Assembly (NCBI RefSeq): GCF_000165125.1
Contig: NZ_AEIU01000052.1
Location: 1 to 64,000 of the forward strand
Reading direction: 5' to 3'
DNA length: 64,000 nucleotides
DNA from: Vibrio caribbeanicus ATCC BAA-2122
GTDB lineage: Bacteria > Pseudomonadota > Gammaproteobacteria > Enterobacterales > Vibrionaceae
The notes under the pieces are model-generated. The model had not been told where the DNA came from. It did no database searches and saw only the letters and a list, made by a program, of their open reading frames with translations. Below are positions 8,130-17,242 of this stretch, piece by piece (the first letter of the stretch is position 1; each line of letters opens with the position of its first letter). The position numbers were made by a program, and so were the translations under genes.

Positions 8130-10037
8130 ATGATTAGACATTATCATTCCAAAACAATTCGTAATTATCAGCAAGAAATAAGTCTATTTAGAAGGCGGGC
8201 ACTTGCGGCTTTCATTGGAATATTAACTTTGATAGGAGTGCTCTTTTTGAATCTCTATCATCTTGAGGTTGAAGAAAAGAGTTATTACACAACTCGTGCC
8301 AATGATAACCGCATAAAAGTGGTTCCATTATCTCCCTCAAGAGGCTTAATTTTTGATAGGCATGGTGAAGTTCTTGCTGAAAACCTGCCGATATATGTTT
8401 TACAAATGATTCCCGAGAAAGTCGATGACTTAGCATCAGCTTTGGCAAGATTGAACAAGTACATAGACATAGAGGCTGATGATTTAGCTAAATTACGTAA
8501 GTCCCACTCTAAAAAATTTAATCCGGTGACGATAAAGACGGATTTAACCGATGAAGAGGTCGCAAGATTTTCCGTTCATCAATATGAATTTGAGGGCTTT
8601 TCAATTGATGTTAGGTATCGGCGTAACTATCCCTATGGTGAGATACTTACTCATGTCCTCGGCTACGTCTCACATATTAATGATAGAGATATTCAAAAAC
8701 TGAGAGAGGCTGATGAGATATCCAACTATAGAGCGACAAAGGTAATCGGTAAACTTGGCATCGAAAAATATTATGAGAAATTACTACATGGCCAAGAGGG
8801 TTTCCAAGAGGTAGAGATTAATAGTCGAGGTCGCATAATTCGGGTTATTAAAGATGTTCCTCCAGTTGCGGGGAAAGACTTAATGCTAAATATAGACATC
8901 AACTTACAAAGGTTTGTGTTTGAAACTTTGGACCACCGTGAGGGTAGCGCGGTTGTTCTGGATCCAAAAGACAATAGTATATTGGCAATGGCATCAAGCC
9001 CGAGTTATGACCCTAACCTTTTTGTCGAGGGTATTTCTAGCAAGGATTATCAGAAATTACTCAGCAATCCCTTTCACCCTTTGGTCAATAGAGCAACGTT
9101 GGGGGTCTATCCACCGGGTTCAACCATTAAGCCATTTATGGCTGTGGCGGGGCTGAATGAAAATATCATAACACCGACAACGATACGTGATGATCATGGC
9201 ACTTGGCATATCCCTGGTAGTGGTCGTCATGCAAAAGTGTGGCGCGATTGGAAACGTTGGGGACATGGGCCTGTTGATGTAACTATGGCAATCGAAGAAT
9301 CAGTTGACTCATTTTTCTATCAAATGGCTTATAAGTTGGGTATTGACCGGATTTCTTCATGGATGAGAAAATTTGGTTTTGGTTGTCCCTCTGGAGTTGA
9401 TATTCCAGAAGAAAGTTCTGCGAATATGCCGACCAGGGAGTGGAAAGAAGGACGCTATCGACAACCTTGGTATAAGGGAGATACGGTTCCTGTTGGTATC
9501 GGACAGGGATATTGGACAGCAACACCTTTACAATTAGCCAAAGCAACATCAGTCCTGGTTAACCACGGCTCAGTAAAAGTCCCTCACTTACTTAAAACTG
9601 TCATTGATCATGGAAATCCAGTAGCGTCAGCCACACTCAAGCAGACAGTCACTTTAGACAAGATTGAGGGAGTGAAGATGAGTACATGGGATCTTGCTTT
9701 AAATGCGATGCGCTTAGTTAACTCAGGCTCAAGAGGTTCTGGGCGACGTGCTTTCAGAAATGCGCCGTACTGCAGCGGCGGTAAATCAGGAACAGCTCAA
9801 GTATTTAGTTTAAAAAAAGATCAAGTTTACAAAAATATGAATGTCGCTTATAGCTTGAGAGACCATGCACTATATACAGCGTATATGCCATGTGAGCAGC
9901 CTAAATATGTTGCAACGGTTGTTATCGAGCATGGTGACGGTGGGGCAAAAGTTGGTGCACCATTTATACGTAAAGTGTTTGATTATCTTTATGTAAAAGA
10001 AGGCGCACATAAACAAGACAAACAAAAGACAAAGTGA
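8130..10037 (+). CDS. mrdA: Penicillin-binding protein 2 (MrdA-type peptidoglycan transpeptidase)
   Basis: A 635-residue class B PBP that aligns along its whole length with E. coli PBP2 (633 residues). A cytoplasmic tail and one membrane span (about 20-45) are followed by the pedestal domain (APSRGIIYDR-like PLSPSRGLIFDR) and the transpeptidase domain. The catalytic motifs are visible: STIK with nucleophile S331, SVD at 391-393 (PBP2 enzymes have SxD in place of SxN), and KSGT at 552-555. It cross-links elongation peptidoglycan with RodA in the rod complex. No rodA, mltB or dacA follows, unlike the usual mrdAB cluster, so this is probably a chromosome-II paralogue of the chromosome-I gene (inference). 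A parS2 site lies 8 bases after the stop. Confidence 0.9.
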   Translation: MIRHYHSKTIRNYQQEISLFRRRALAAFIGILTLIGVLFLNLYHLEVEEKSYYTTRANDNRIKVVPLSPSRGLIFDRHGEVLAENLPIYVLQMIPEKVDDLASALARLNKYIDIEADDLAKLRKSHSKKFNPVTIKTDLTDEEVARFSVHQYEFEGFSIDVRYRRNYPYGEILTHVLGYVSHINDRDIQKLREADEISNYRATKVIGKLGIEKYYEKLLHGQEGFQEVEINSRGRIIRVIKDVPPVAGKDLMLNIDINLQRFVFETLDHREGSAVVLDPKDNSILAMASSPSYDPNLFVEGISSKDYQKLLSNPFHPLVNRATLGVYPPGSTIKPFMAVAGLNENIITPTTIRDDHGTWHIPGSGRHAKVWRDWKRWGHGPVDVTMAIEESVDSFFYQMAYKLGIDRISSWMRKFGFGCPSGVDIPEESSANMPTREWKEGRYRQPWYKGDTVPVGIGQGYWTATPLQLAKATSVLVNHGSVKVPHLLKTVIDHGNPVASATLKQTVTLDKIEGVKMSTWDLALNAMRLVNSGSRGSGRRAFRNAPYCSGGKSGTAQVFSLKKDQVYKNMNVAYSLRDHALYTAYMPCEQPKYVATVVIEHGDGGAKVGAPFIRKVFDYLYVKEGAHKQDKQKTK

Positions 10038-10044
10038 CGGTCGA

Positions 10045-10057
10045 TTTACATTGTAAA
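10045..10057. other. parS2: parS2 centromere site 4
   Basis: TTTACATTGTAAA, just past the PBP2 gene. T is the central base. With sites 1-3 all four central bases are represented. Confidence 0.88.
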
Positions 10058-10175
10058 ATCAAGGAGTATGGATAAATACTCTGGAGTGGTGGGGATGTGA
10101 TTTGAGTAATCCTGGGCTCGAGGAACAATAGATCCTGCCCACTTCTTTTTATTATTTGTCCAAGCTGGAATTTAT

Positions 10176-10883
10176 ATGAAACATCTGGTTATTGTTATTT
10201 CTTTTGTTATTTCATTGTGTTTTTTAATCTTTTCACGTGGCAGTGATACCATTTATGTTCAAGCTTCAAAAGGGAGTTTTAATGATGCCGCTATTCACCA
10301 GCTGTTTGAGCGAGATAAACATTTACAAGCGGAGCTCAACTTTTCTGGTACTCCCATCAATACCTTTATGAATGCTCATACTTATGGAGGTTATGCGTTT
10401 ACTGCGGTAGAGAATAGCTCGATAGACGGCCGACTTGTACCAGCAACTGTTGAAGCATTAAAAAGCTATCAGATAGAAAAAGTTATAGCAAAAACCACTA
10501 TGCCAATTGAGATGTGTGTATTGAGCAATCGTCGAGATGTTGAGAACAATATAGGAATAAGAAAAATAGCTTCTCATCCTGCGGCATTAAAACAAATATT
10601 GCGATGGAAAAGTGCTTTTTCGCCTGAAGAGATTGAGGTTCCAGAGGGGACTGCGTCTGCTGCTGAAAAGGTTGCTTTAAGTCAATTACCTCAGGGTACA
10701 GCAGCTATTGGACCATGTATTCTTGACCAAGTTTATAAAGGACTGGTAGTTGTTGAACGTGGAATTCAGGACAACAAGGATAATCAAACGACTTTTTTGC
10801 TTATGGATGTCAAGCCTAGAGATAAAAATGTTAGTGAACCTGAAGCTCGTCATGAGTTACGTATGGCGATTGAACGTGGCTAG
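10176..10883 (+). CDS. Exported prephenate dehydratase-like protein
   Basis: A 235-residue protein that begins with a hydrophobic signal or anchor (about residues 3-20) and then follows the layout of the prephenate dehydratase domain of PheA: GGYAFTAVENSSIDGRLVPA corresponds to the V(V)P-ENS-G segment, MPIEMCVLSN to the HCLL segment, IASHPAALKQI to the SHPQALxQC segment, and TASAAEKVA / GTAAIGP to the NTAAA / AAI region. The catalytic TRF motif near the end reads TTF (DNQTTFLLM), so the arginine is missing. No regulatory ACT domain follows. It may therefore be a periplasmic or anchored member with altered chemistry or binding only. It is alone, with no aromatic biosynthesis neighbour. Fold assignment is by motif reading; function is unknown. 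Confidence 0.55.
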   Translation: MKHLVIVISFVISLCFLIFSRGSDTIYVQASKGSFNDAAIHQLFERDKHLQAELNFSGTPINTFMNAHTYGGYAFTAVENSSIDGRLVPATVEALKSYQIEKVIAKTTMPIEMCVLSNRRDVENNIGIRKIASHPAALKQILRWKSAFSPEEIEVPEGTASAAEKVALSQLPQGTAAIGPCILDQVYKGLVVVERGIQDNKDNQTTFLLMDVKPRDKNVSEPEARHELRMAIERG

Positions 10884-11009
10884 ATATCATATGGAGTTAA
10901 TGTCAAACTAATCGAGAATACTTGTCTTGTAATTACTTGGAGATTTAAAAATCATAGCTTTAAATATTTAGCTGTAATGGTTGTAAATTTATTGGTAAGA
11001 TTTTCGTCA

Positions 11010-11095
11010 TAGTCGGGGAGCCTCAAAGATACAGGCTGAGATCGTCAAGAGACCCGTTGAACCTGATTCAGTTAATACTGGCGTAGGGAACTATG
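11010..11095 (+). promoter_or_regulatory. TPP riboswitch (THI element)
   Basis: The conserved aptamer is complete: GGGGAGCC at 11015-11022, GGCTGAGA at 11035-11042, then GACCCGTTGAACCTGAT from 11051 and TAATACTGGCGTAGGGAA from 11073. It lies 80 bases upstream of thiD. Binding of thiamine pyrophosphate is expected to shut off thiD expression. The 11096-11165 segment must hold the expression platform; I see no strong terminator there, so translational control is more likely (inference). Confidence 0.95.
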
Positions 11096-11175
11096 GATTT
11101 TAGTGTGCATTTTTGCGAGCTATTAAGTTCGGTGTACTTATTTTCTAGTTCTTATGCCTCTTCATAGGAGCTAAA

Positions 11176-12006
11176 ATGCCATCTTATACTATGCCAAAAC
11201 CCATTGTTCTTACCATTGCCGGCTCTGACAGTGGGGGCGGGGCGGGTATCCAAGCCGATATCAAAACAATATCGGCGACAGGCAGTTATGCGTGTTCTGT
11301 GATTACGGCGGTGACTTCTCAAAATACCCTAGGTGTTCAGGACATACACTCAATTCCTGCTCTGAATATTGAAAGTCAACTAGACTCGGTGTTTCAAGAT
11401 TTAAATGTAGTGGCGGTAAAAGTAGGGATGCTTGCCAGTTCTGACATTATTTACATCGTTGCAAAAAAACTTCGACAGTACCGTCCCAAATATGTTGTGG
11501 TTGATCCTGTTCTTATTTCTACCAGTGGCTCTCGGCTTTTGAATTCAGATGCCTTAGTCGAGCTTAAAAAACAGCTTATCCCCATGGCTGATCTGCTGAC
11601 ACCGAATTTGTACGAGGGAGCAATATTAGCCTCAAGGTCGTGCCCCAGGAATGAACATGAAATGGAGGAAATGATCGAGCCAATGCGTGCTTTGGGTGCT
11701 AAGAGCATTTTACTAAAAGGTGGTCATTTGCAAGAGAGTCAGTACAGCAGTGATTTACTGATCCAACCTGACTCGAACGAGTTTCTAACCAGCAAAAGAC
11801 ATCAAACAAAAAATACACATGGTACTGGGTGTACACTTTCAGCAGCCATTGCTTCTTACTTGGCCCAAGGCAACTGTATCCACAAGTCGGTTTTTCTAGG
11901 TAAACAATATATTTCACAAGCCATCGCTTGTGCAGATTTACTTGAGGTTGGGAGTGGTTATGGGCCCGTCGAGCACTTCTTTTACGGGCATGAAAATGTT
12001 CGGTAA
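11176..12006 (+). CDS. thiD: Hydroxymethylpyrimidine/phosphomethylpyrimidine kinase ThiD
   Basis: A 276-residue ribokinase-fold enzyme. The substrate loop [16 protein letters not shown] is at about 15-30 and the anion-hole motif HGTGCT at 215-220. It phosphorylates HMP and then HMP-phosphate with ATP to give HMP-PP for thiamine synthesis. The ATG at 11176 has AGGAG 6 bases upstream; an internal ATG (residue 6) is less well placed. It is a single gene directly under a TPP riboswitch, with no thiC, thiE or transporter attached, so it may serve HMP salvage or supplement a main thi operon elsewhere (inference). Confidence 0.93.
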   Translation: MPSYTMPKPIVLTIAGSDSGGGAGIQADIKTISATGSYACSVITAVTSQNTLGVQDIHSIPALNIESQLDSVFQDLNVVAVKVGMLASSDIIYIVAKKLRQYRPKYVVVDPVLISTSGSRLLNSDALVELKKQLIPMADLLTPNLYEGAILASRSCPRNEHEMEEMIEPMRALGAKSILLKGGHLQESQYSSDLLIQPDSNEFLTSKRHQTKNTHGTGCTLSAAIASYLAQGNCIHKSVFLGKQYISQAIACADLLEVGSGYGPVEHFFYGHENVR

Positions 12007-12211
12007 TAAGGGATAGCAAGAAGCTCAACGAGTGAACTAATCGACGATTTATTCATCAGTTTTTAGTTTAAATGTAAGCTTAATCATGTGCTTATATTAT
12101 TTCGAAGAGATTTATGGCGCAACTTTCAATAAATTGACACATTACTGATGAAGAGCTTACCCACCTAGGTCTACTATGCTGGTCAATAATAGTGTGCCGT
12201 GAATATGTGCC

Positions 12212-12952
12212 GTGAAAAATTTTGCAAATAATAACAGTAAAGGTCTTACCCTACTCACCATATATTTTTTGGTAGTGTTAATGCTATCAATTCTTGTGGG
12301 TAAAGTAGACTTACAAAGTAACGTCTCAGAGAGCGTGGGATTAATTATTAACCTAATTACTCATTCAGCTGGCCATGAAGGTTTTTGGATTACTTTACCT
12401 GTTCTAATTTTCTTATCGTGTAAACAATTAGTCAGTCGGCAAATTTTTTGGGTTAAAATGTTGCGGCTGTTACTCATTTTGGTTATCGGTTTTGCAGCAA
12501 AATCGGGTTTAAAAGCGTTGACCGAAAGTCCTCGCCCTTATACCGAACTACTCTCTTATGAGTTGCTGATACCAAACCCGGCACATTTCTATAAGTTGAG
12601 TAAATCACAACAAGATTTTGCCATTGATGAGCTCTCAAAGAGTGTTAGTGATTGGAGAACAAAAAATTGGAAGGGGGAGAGAGATTACTCTTTTCCTTCT
12701 GGTCATACTTTATTTGCTGCGATTTGTTTAGCTTTTTTTGGCGCTATTTTTTGGGAACAGCGACGATTTGGTTGGTGCATAATTTTAGGGTTTTGGGCGT
12801 CATCAGTCGCATTTTCAAGGCTGTGGCTAGGGATGCACCATCCCATTGACCTTTTAGGCTCGATTGTTTGCGTTGCCATTATTTACTTTTTTACAAGTAA
12901 AAGCGAGCCAATACTAGAAAGGTTGGGCAGTGCATTTGTAGGCTATTTTTGA
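12212..12952 (+). CDS. pgpB: PgpB-type PAP2 phosphatase (phosphatidylglycerophosphatase B / undecaprenyl-PP phosphatase)
   Basis: A 246-residue membrane protein with about six hydrophobic segments. The three PAP2 signature blocks are present: KSGLKALTESPRP (near 97-109), FPSGH (near 164-168) with the catalytic histidine, and SRLWLGMHHPIDL (near 206-218). The spacing, and the long periplasmic loop between blocks one and two, match E. coli PgpB (254 residues). It dephosphorylates phosphatidylglycerol phosphate and undecaprenyl pyrophosphate on the periplasmic side. The start is GTG; just upstream TGTGCCGTGAA is repeated twice in tandem, so the translational start is not certain. It is probably monocistronic. 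Confidence 0.82.
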   Translation: MKNFANNNSKGLTLLTIYFLVVLMLSILVGKVDLQSNVSESVGLIINLITHSAGHEGFWITLPVLIFLSCKQLVSRQIFWVKMLRLLLILVIGFAAKSGLKALTESPRPYTELLSYELLIPNPAHFYKLSKSQQDFAIDELSKSVSDWRTKNWKGERDYSFPSGHTLFAAICLAFFGAIFWEQRRFGWCIILGFWASSVAFSRLWLGMHHPIDLLGSIVCVAIIYFFTSKSEPILERLGSAFVGYF

Positions 12953-12991
12953 AGAAACAAACAGGAGCCTTTTAACTCCTGTCTGAGCACT

Positions 12992-13282
12992 CTATAAATC
13001 GCGCATTAATATTTCGAACTCGTCTCTGGCTTCAGCGATTAGACGTGTCACCTCTTCTGCATCTTTTGAGTCCAAGTCTAATGTCCACTTTTTGCGCTCT
13101 TGTGTTCCGCATAAGCGAGTGTGATCCTCTATGGATTTGAAAGAAAGATCTTTAAACTCTGCCCAGTGGTGCTCTTTTTTCTCAACAATCTCAATATCAA
13201 TGACACCGACCGGGTTGATTTCAATGTGAGCGTGGTTGTGGCTAATATCTTTAATTTCGTAAACGCGATGCACAGAAATCAT
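12992..13282 (-). CDS. Hypothetical protein, 96 aa
   Basis: A small acidic protein beginning MISVHRVYEIKDISHNHAHI, with KEHHWAEFKDLSFKSIEDHTR in the middle and an acidic helix at the end (DSKDAEEVTRLIAEARDEFEIL). No signal peptide or membrane segment. The ATG at 13282 is preferred over a GTG six bases further upstream because AAGGA lies 7 bases before it. It converges on pgpB and its stop is 39 bases from the pgpB stop. I do not recognise the family. Good ribosome binding site and biased composition make it a likely real gene. Confidence 0.65.
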   Translation of the reverse strand: MISVHRVYEIKDISHNHAHIEINPVGVIDIEIVEKKEHHWAEFKDLSFKSIEDHTRLCGTQERKKWTLDLDSKDAEEVTRLIAEARDEFEILMRDL

Positions 13283-13443
13283 AATCACTTCCTTATGTTG
13301 TTTTTCTGCATGGTTAGAAGATTATAGGACATAGAAATGAATAATTATTAACTATTTTATGGTTATTTTTGTGCGAGCGATCAATGAGATATCCATAGCA
13401 TTTAATTTTTTATTTTTATCAATAAAATCATTTGCTTGGATGC

Positions 13444-14301
13444 CTAAAGATTGCTTAGTTCTTTACTTATAGCCTGTATAGCAAGCGAAACAGCAATAGG
13501 TGGCGTCCTTGGATACGGATGAATGGCATACACAGAAACTTTTGGTAAACGATGTTCTGGAAGACATGGGAATAGTTGAGGGCACCGTTTTAAGATAAAC
13601 TCAGGAATCAGTCCAATTCCCATCCCAAGGCGAATCATAGATGCGACTTGATTGACGGAGTTCACCGTGTGTGATGCTGTGAATTGATACTCTAATGTAG
13701 ATCCACTGGTTAGATGTTCAAATTTATGCGTGATCTTTTTGGGCTGCCAATGGTTAGCTATATAATCAGACTGACTCAGTACACTTGGTTTTGACTCTGA
13801 GCAGCAAAGTACATCTCTAAAACTACCAATTTTTCTTTGCTTATAATTACTGTCTGTAGATTCTCCAACTCGAATTGCAATATCAATATTACTCTGCATT
13901 AGATCTAACTGGTGATCGTCAGCTAAAAGCTCGAGCTGGACGTCTGGATATAACTTAAATTGTTCCGCTAGTGCTGTTGTGATGATTCCCTCCATTAAAG
14001 CATGTGGAGCTGTGATGGTCACTTTGCCTGAAGGAGTATTTTGTAGCTCAAGCATTTCATCCCATGCTCGATCAACAATATCGTTCATTGCTAAACAGTG
14101 TTGATAAAAGGCCTCGCCTTGTGGAGTGAGATGCTGTTTTCGAGTTGTACGTTTTAGAAGTACAGTTGATAGATCGGACTCAAGTTGTTTAAGTGCACTG
14201 CTCAATACTGATTTTGAAAGATCGAGTTTTTCTGCGGCTTTTGATATAGAACCGCAGTTTACAATGTGCATAAACAAGGTCATCTGGCGATGCTTTTTCA
14301 T
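13444..14301 (-). CDS. LysR-family transcriptional regulator
   Basis: A 285-residue LysR-type regulator. The winged helix-turn-helix is at about 1-62 (MHIVNCGSISKAAEKLDLSKSVLSSALKQLE) and the effector-binding domain at about 90-285, shorter than average at the end. The segment SGKVTITAPHALMEGIITTAL is typical of the CrgA/DmlR-like branch. It is divergent from the SnoaL-like gene at 14403, with about 100 bases between the starts, so that gene is the likely target, together with itself. The inducer is unknown. Confidence 0.88.
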   Translation of the reverse strand: MKKHRQMTLFMHIVNCGSISKAAEKLDLSKSVLSSALKQLESDLSTVLLKRTTRKQHLTPQGEAFYQHCLAMNDIVDRAWDEMLELQNTPSGKVTITAPHALMEGIITTALAEQFKLYPDVQLELLADDHQLDLMQSNIDIAIRVGESTDSNYKQRKIGSFRDVLCCSESKPSVLSQSDYIANHWQPKKITHKFEHLTSGSTLEYQFTASHTVNSVNQVASMIRLGMGIGLIPEFILKRCPQLFPCLPEHRLPKVSVYAIHPYPRTPPIAVSLAIQAISKELSNL

Positions 14302-14402
14302 TTATTGTTCTCCATTTAAGAACATTAATTTCTAATATTTTTGTTTTTAAATGTCAATCTTCATTTTAAAGTGTCTCCATATTGTTAGAGGAGAAAACAA
14401 AA

Positions 14403-14774
14403 ATGAACGAATCGGTATTGGATATTTGTAAATCAGCCCTTGAAGTGTGGGCAAATGCTTTTAATCGTCAAGATGCTAAGGGATGTGCGGAGCAATATGC
14501 TGAAGATTGTGTCATGGTTGCTAAGCCATTTGGACAATTCAAAGGTCGTGGAGAGATCGAAGCTCTCTGGCAAAATATCATTGATCAAGGCTTTAACGAC
14601 GTTAATTATGTTGAGCCTGAATGGGAAAAAGTAGATGATAAAAGCTACATTCTGACTTCTAAATGGACAATGAATAAAGCTTATGGTGTTGTTCATAGAG
14701 AGCTATGGACCCTTCAAGAGGACGGCACTGCTAAGCTGACTTATGATGAATTTGAGGTTCAGGGCGAACGCTAG
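14403..14774 (+). CDS. SnoaL-like / NTF2-fold protein
   Basis: A 123-residue cone-fold protein: SALEVWANAFNRQDAKGCAEQYAEDCVMVAKPFGQFKGRGEIEALWQNII is the usual helix-strand opening of SnoaL-like/DUF4440-type domains. These proteins bind or isomerise small hydrophobic molecules; no specific reaction can be assigned. The ATG at 14403 follows GAGGAG at a proper distance; an upstream TTG at 14382 would place that site inside the gene and is rejected. It is divergent from the LysR gene and is followed by a strong terminator. Confidence 0.8.
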   Translation: MNESVLDICKSALEVWANAFNRQDAKGCAEQYAEDCVMVAKPFGQFKGRGEIEALWQNIIDQGFNDVNYVEPEWEKVDDKSYILTSKWTMNKAYGVVHRELWTLQEDGTAKLTYDEFEVQGER

Positions 14775-14800
14775 TCTACTGCCTTATAGTCTACCGCCTA

Positions 14801-14827
14801 AAAGCTGGGTAAACCGCCCAGCTTTTT
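14801..14827 (+). terminator. Rho-independent terminator after the SnoaL-like gene
   Basis: Stem AAAGCTGGG (14801-14809) and CCCAGCTTT (14817-14825) with a 7-base loop, then TT. Confidence 0.85.
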
Positions 14828-14829
14828 CT

Positions 14830-15333
14830 CTTTCTCTAAACCAACAAGTTAAGCTTACTGTCTATTCTTCCTCAAATTCACCGTTCTGTAATAAATTTAC
14901 CAAAAACAGTTTGGATAAATTGCACCCCTGAATCCTCTAGAATGAGGTGTCTTGACCCGCTAAGACGTTTTGATCGACTGTCTAGCACTTTAAATCTTTG
15001 CCTTGTCTTTAAGGTAAGTTATTCTCGCTTATATGTTTATAAGTAATAGATTTTTAGAGCTTTTTTATCTGTTTTTTCTTTTTAGTTGTTAGATATCTCA
15101 TAAAATTAGTATTTATAAAATTACTAATGGGCTTGCGACGTTTATCATGTACTCCAAAGCTCAAGTGACTTAAAAGTATCGTTCTTGGAGTAGCATCACT
15201 GAGTGAGCTGTAGCAAAGTCAATAGATCAAGATTACTTGGTTATATTGCCTCTATAATAAGTGGATGTTTACTTTTTCTTATTTTTTTAGCTTCTCTTGA
15301 TAGAGGCGTGTTCATTATTAATCGGAGTCGGCC
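14830..15333. other. 500-base gap without a recognisable gene
   Basis: AT-rich sequence between the terminator and the gene at 15334. A TATAAT at 15253-15258 could be the -10 of the downstream gene, but the bases 17 upstream do not form a good -35. No repeats or small conserved ORFs were seen. Confidence 0.45.
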
Positions 15334-17031
15334 GTGAAAAAATTAGTATTAGCAGCAGCAGTGGTTGCAGTGCTTGGTGTGGGTAGTTACGTTTATCAAC
15401 AGAGTAAAGAGGCTAAAACAGGCGCTATTCTCGCACAAGTGCCTTCAGATACTCTGTTCTTATCTTATCAGACAGAAGCGATTGATTTGGGCGACTTCGT
15501 TGCCTCTACATCTGGTTCACAGCCAACTAGCACTCGAGAAATTTTTGCTGACGAGGATCTGTCAAGAGGTGCAAGCTTTATGCTTGATCTTTTTGATTCT
15601 TACTTACAGGCATCAACGAACCCGCAAGAACTGAAAGATTTTTTAGGTTTAGGAAACACAATTAATCCAGTGTTTTACACCCTTGGTGCGGTACCAGTGT
15701 TGAAACTTCCTGTCGAAAACCCAGCCGCTGTTTGGGATACCTTGGATAAGCAGGAAAGGAAGTCTGGATTTAAGCACGAACTGGTCAAAGAAGGTGCTAT
15801 AGAATATCGTCGATATGAAATCAATAATGTTGGCGATAGCTTAGGTTTTGTCATAGCGGTCATCGATAATGTATTGACGGTTACTTTCGATGTGACCCCT
15901 TTTGGTCAAGATAATCCACTCAAACTTGCTCTTGGGCTCGAAAAGCCCGCTTCAAGTATGATGGATGTTGATCGCTTAACCAAACTAGAAACTCGTTATG
16001 GTAAAGAGAATACAGCATTTAGTTTTATCGATTTTCGCCAAGTTGCTACTGGCCTTACAACCAGAGATGGGAACTTACTTGCCCGTCAGATGAAGGTCTT
16101 CGAAAACGATGCAGAGTATGGTCAACTCCATATTTCATCGTGTAATACAGAGTTGACGCAAATTGCCAATAACTGGCCTCAATTGGTTGGTTTTGGTCGT
16201 TATGAACATAATTCTGATGAGCTTAATGTTAAAGGTAGTCTTGTTTTTGAGTCCAATAACCAAGTTATTATTGATGCTCTCAAATCTATTCGCGGTGCTC
16301 TCAATAGCACAGGTGAAACTCCGAGTATATTTGGCCTCTCGTTGGGTCTCGATGTTACTGCCTTGGCACCCGCTGTGAGTACAATATGGACGGAGTTGAC
16401 CTCAACACAATACCAGTGCCCGATATTGGCTGATGCCCAGCTCAGTATGCAGCAAAATCCAGCTCCTATGATAGGTATGGGGGCAGGAATGCTGAACGGA
16501 TTGAAAGGGGTAAGCTTCCAGTTATTTGATATTGATGTGGCAGCTAGTGGCATGAATGGGTCAGAAGTGAAGCAAATTGACGCTATGATTTCTGTCTCTG
16601 CGGACAATCCCGAAGCACTTCTCCAAACAGCAAAAATGTTTACTCCCGAACTGTCTAATATACAAATTCAGGCGGACAGTAAACCAGTGAATATTGGTCC
16701 TTTATTTACTCAGTACACTGGGATGCCAATGGATCTATATGCTCGTTTGAACGGAAGTCATTTGGCGCTTTATAGTGGTGAATTAGCGAAGAGTGCTAGT
16801 GAGAGTGTTATGATCAAACCGCTTTCCGCTGATGGCCTAATGAGCTTTAGCATGGATGGTCAGCGCTTATTCGAGTTCTCGAACAAAGCTGCTGAAATGA
16901 CTGGAGAGGTGTTACCTAGTGATTTGACTTCTACTCTTGAAGGAGATGTTGTTGGAGAGATGAAAATGGATGTTATTGATCATGGCATTGCATTTGACTT
17001 TAACTATAAATTTACTAGCTTGAGCCACTAA
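15334..17031 (+). CDS. Envelope protein of unknown function, 565 aa
   Basis: The start is GTG with CGGAG 7 bases upstream. Residues 3-20 (KKLVLAAAVVAVLGVGSYVYQQ) form a signal peptide or N-terminal anchor; no lipobox is present. The rest is soluble, with two cysteines in the middle (SSCNTELTQI, TQYQCPILAD) that could form a disulfide in the periplasm, and DMTALAPAVSTIWTEL-like helical stretches. The chain has two similar halves in outline (PVLKLPVENPAAVWDTL early, SVSADNPEALLQTAKMF late). I do not recognise the family. It is monocistronic, closed by the hairpin at 17109. Confidence 0.75.
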   Translation: MKKLVLAAAVVAVLGVGSYVYQQSKEAKTGAILAQVPSDTLFLSYQTEAIDLGDFVASTSGSQPTSTREIFADEDLSRGASFMLDLFDSYLQASTNPQELKDFLGLGNTINPVFYTLGAVPVLKLPVENPAAVWDTLDKQERKSGFKHELVKEGAIEYRRYEINNVGDSLGFVIAVIDNVLTVTFDVTPFGQDNPLKLALGLEKPASSMMDVDRLTKLETRYGKENTAFSFIDFRQVATGLTTRDGNLLARQMKVFENDAEYGQLHISSCNTELTQIANNWPQLVGFGRYEHNSDELNVKGSLVFESNNQVIIDALKSIRGALNSTGETPSIFGLSLGLDVTALAPAVSTIWTELTSTQYQCPILADAQLSMQQNPAPMIGMGAGMLNGLKGVSFQLFDIDVAASGMNGSEVKQIDAMISVSADNPEALLQTAKMFTPELSNIQIQADSKPVNIGPLFTQYTGMPMDLYARLNGSHLALYSGELAKSASESVMIKPLSADGLMSFSMDGQRLFEFSNKAAEMTGEVLPSDLTSTLEGDVVGEMKMDVIDHGIAFDFNYKFTSLSH

Positions 17032-17108
17032 TAAAATAGTGAGTTGAGTATCGTAAGTCACTGCTCCTAGTGACCTCAAGCTGCTTACTCAATAGTTGGT
17101 TTGTGTGT

Positions 17109-17139
17109 AAAGTGCCACCTAAAAGGTGGCACTTTATTA
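17109..17139. terminator. Strong bidirectional terminator hairpin
   Basis: Perfect 12-bp stem AAAGTGCCACCT / AGGTGGCACTTT (17109-17120 and 17124-17135) with an AAA loop and an AT-rich tail. Confidence 0.85.
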
Positions 17140-17242
17140 TTCTTATGAGTATGAAATATCGAGATTTTGCAATATATCCAAACATCTGGAAGCGACTCAG
17201 GTATAATGGTGCCGTTGTCATTGATTATACAGGGACGAGAGA

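Noticed and set aside
14258-14272. TTTACAATGTGCA as a fifth parS2 site
   Set aside because: Only the left half and part of the right match; it lies inside the LysR gene and the palindrome is broken.
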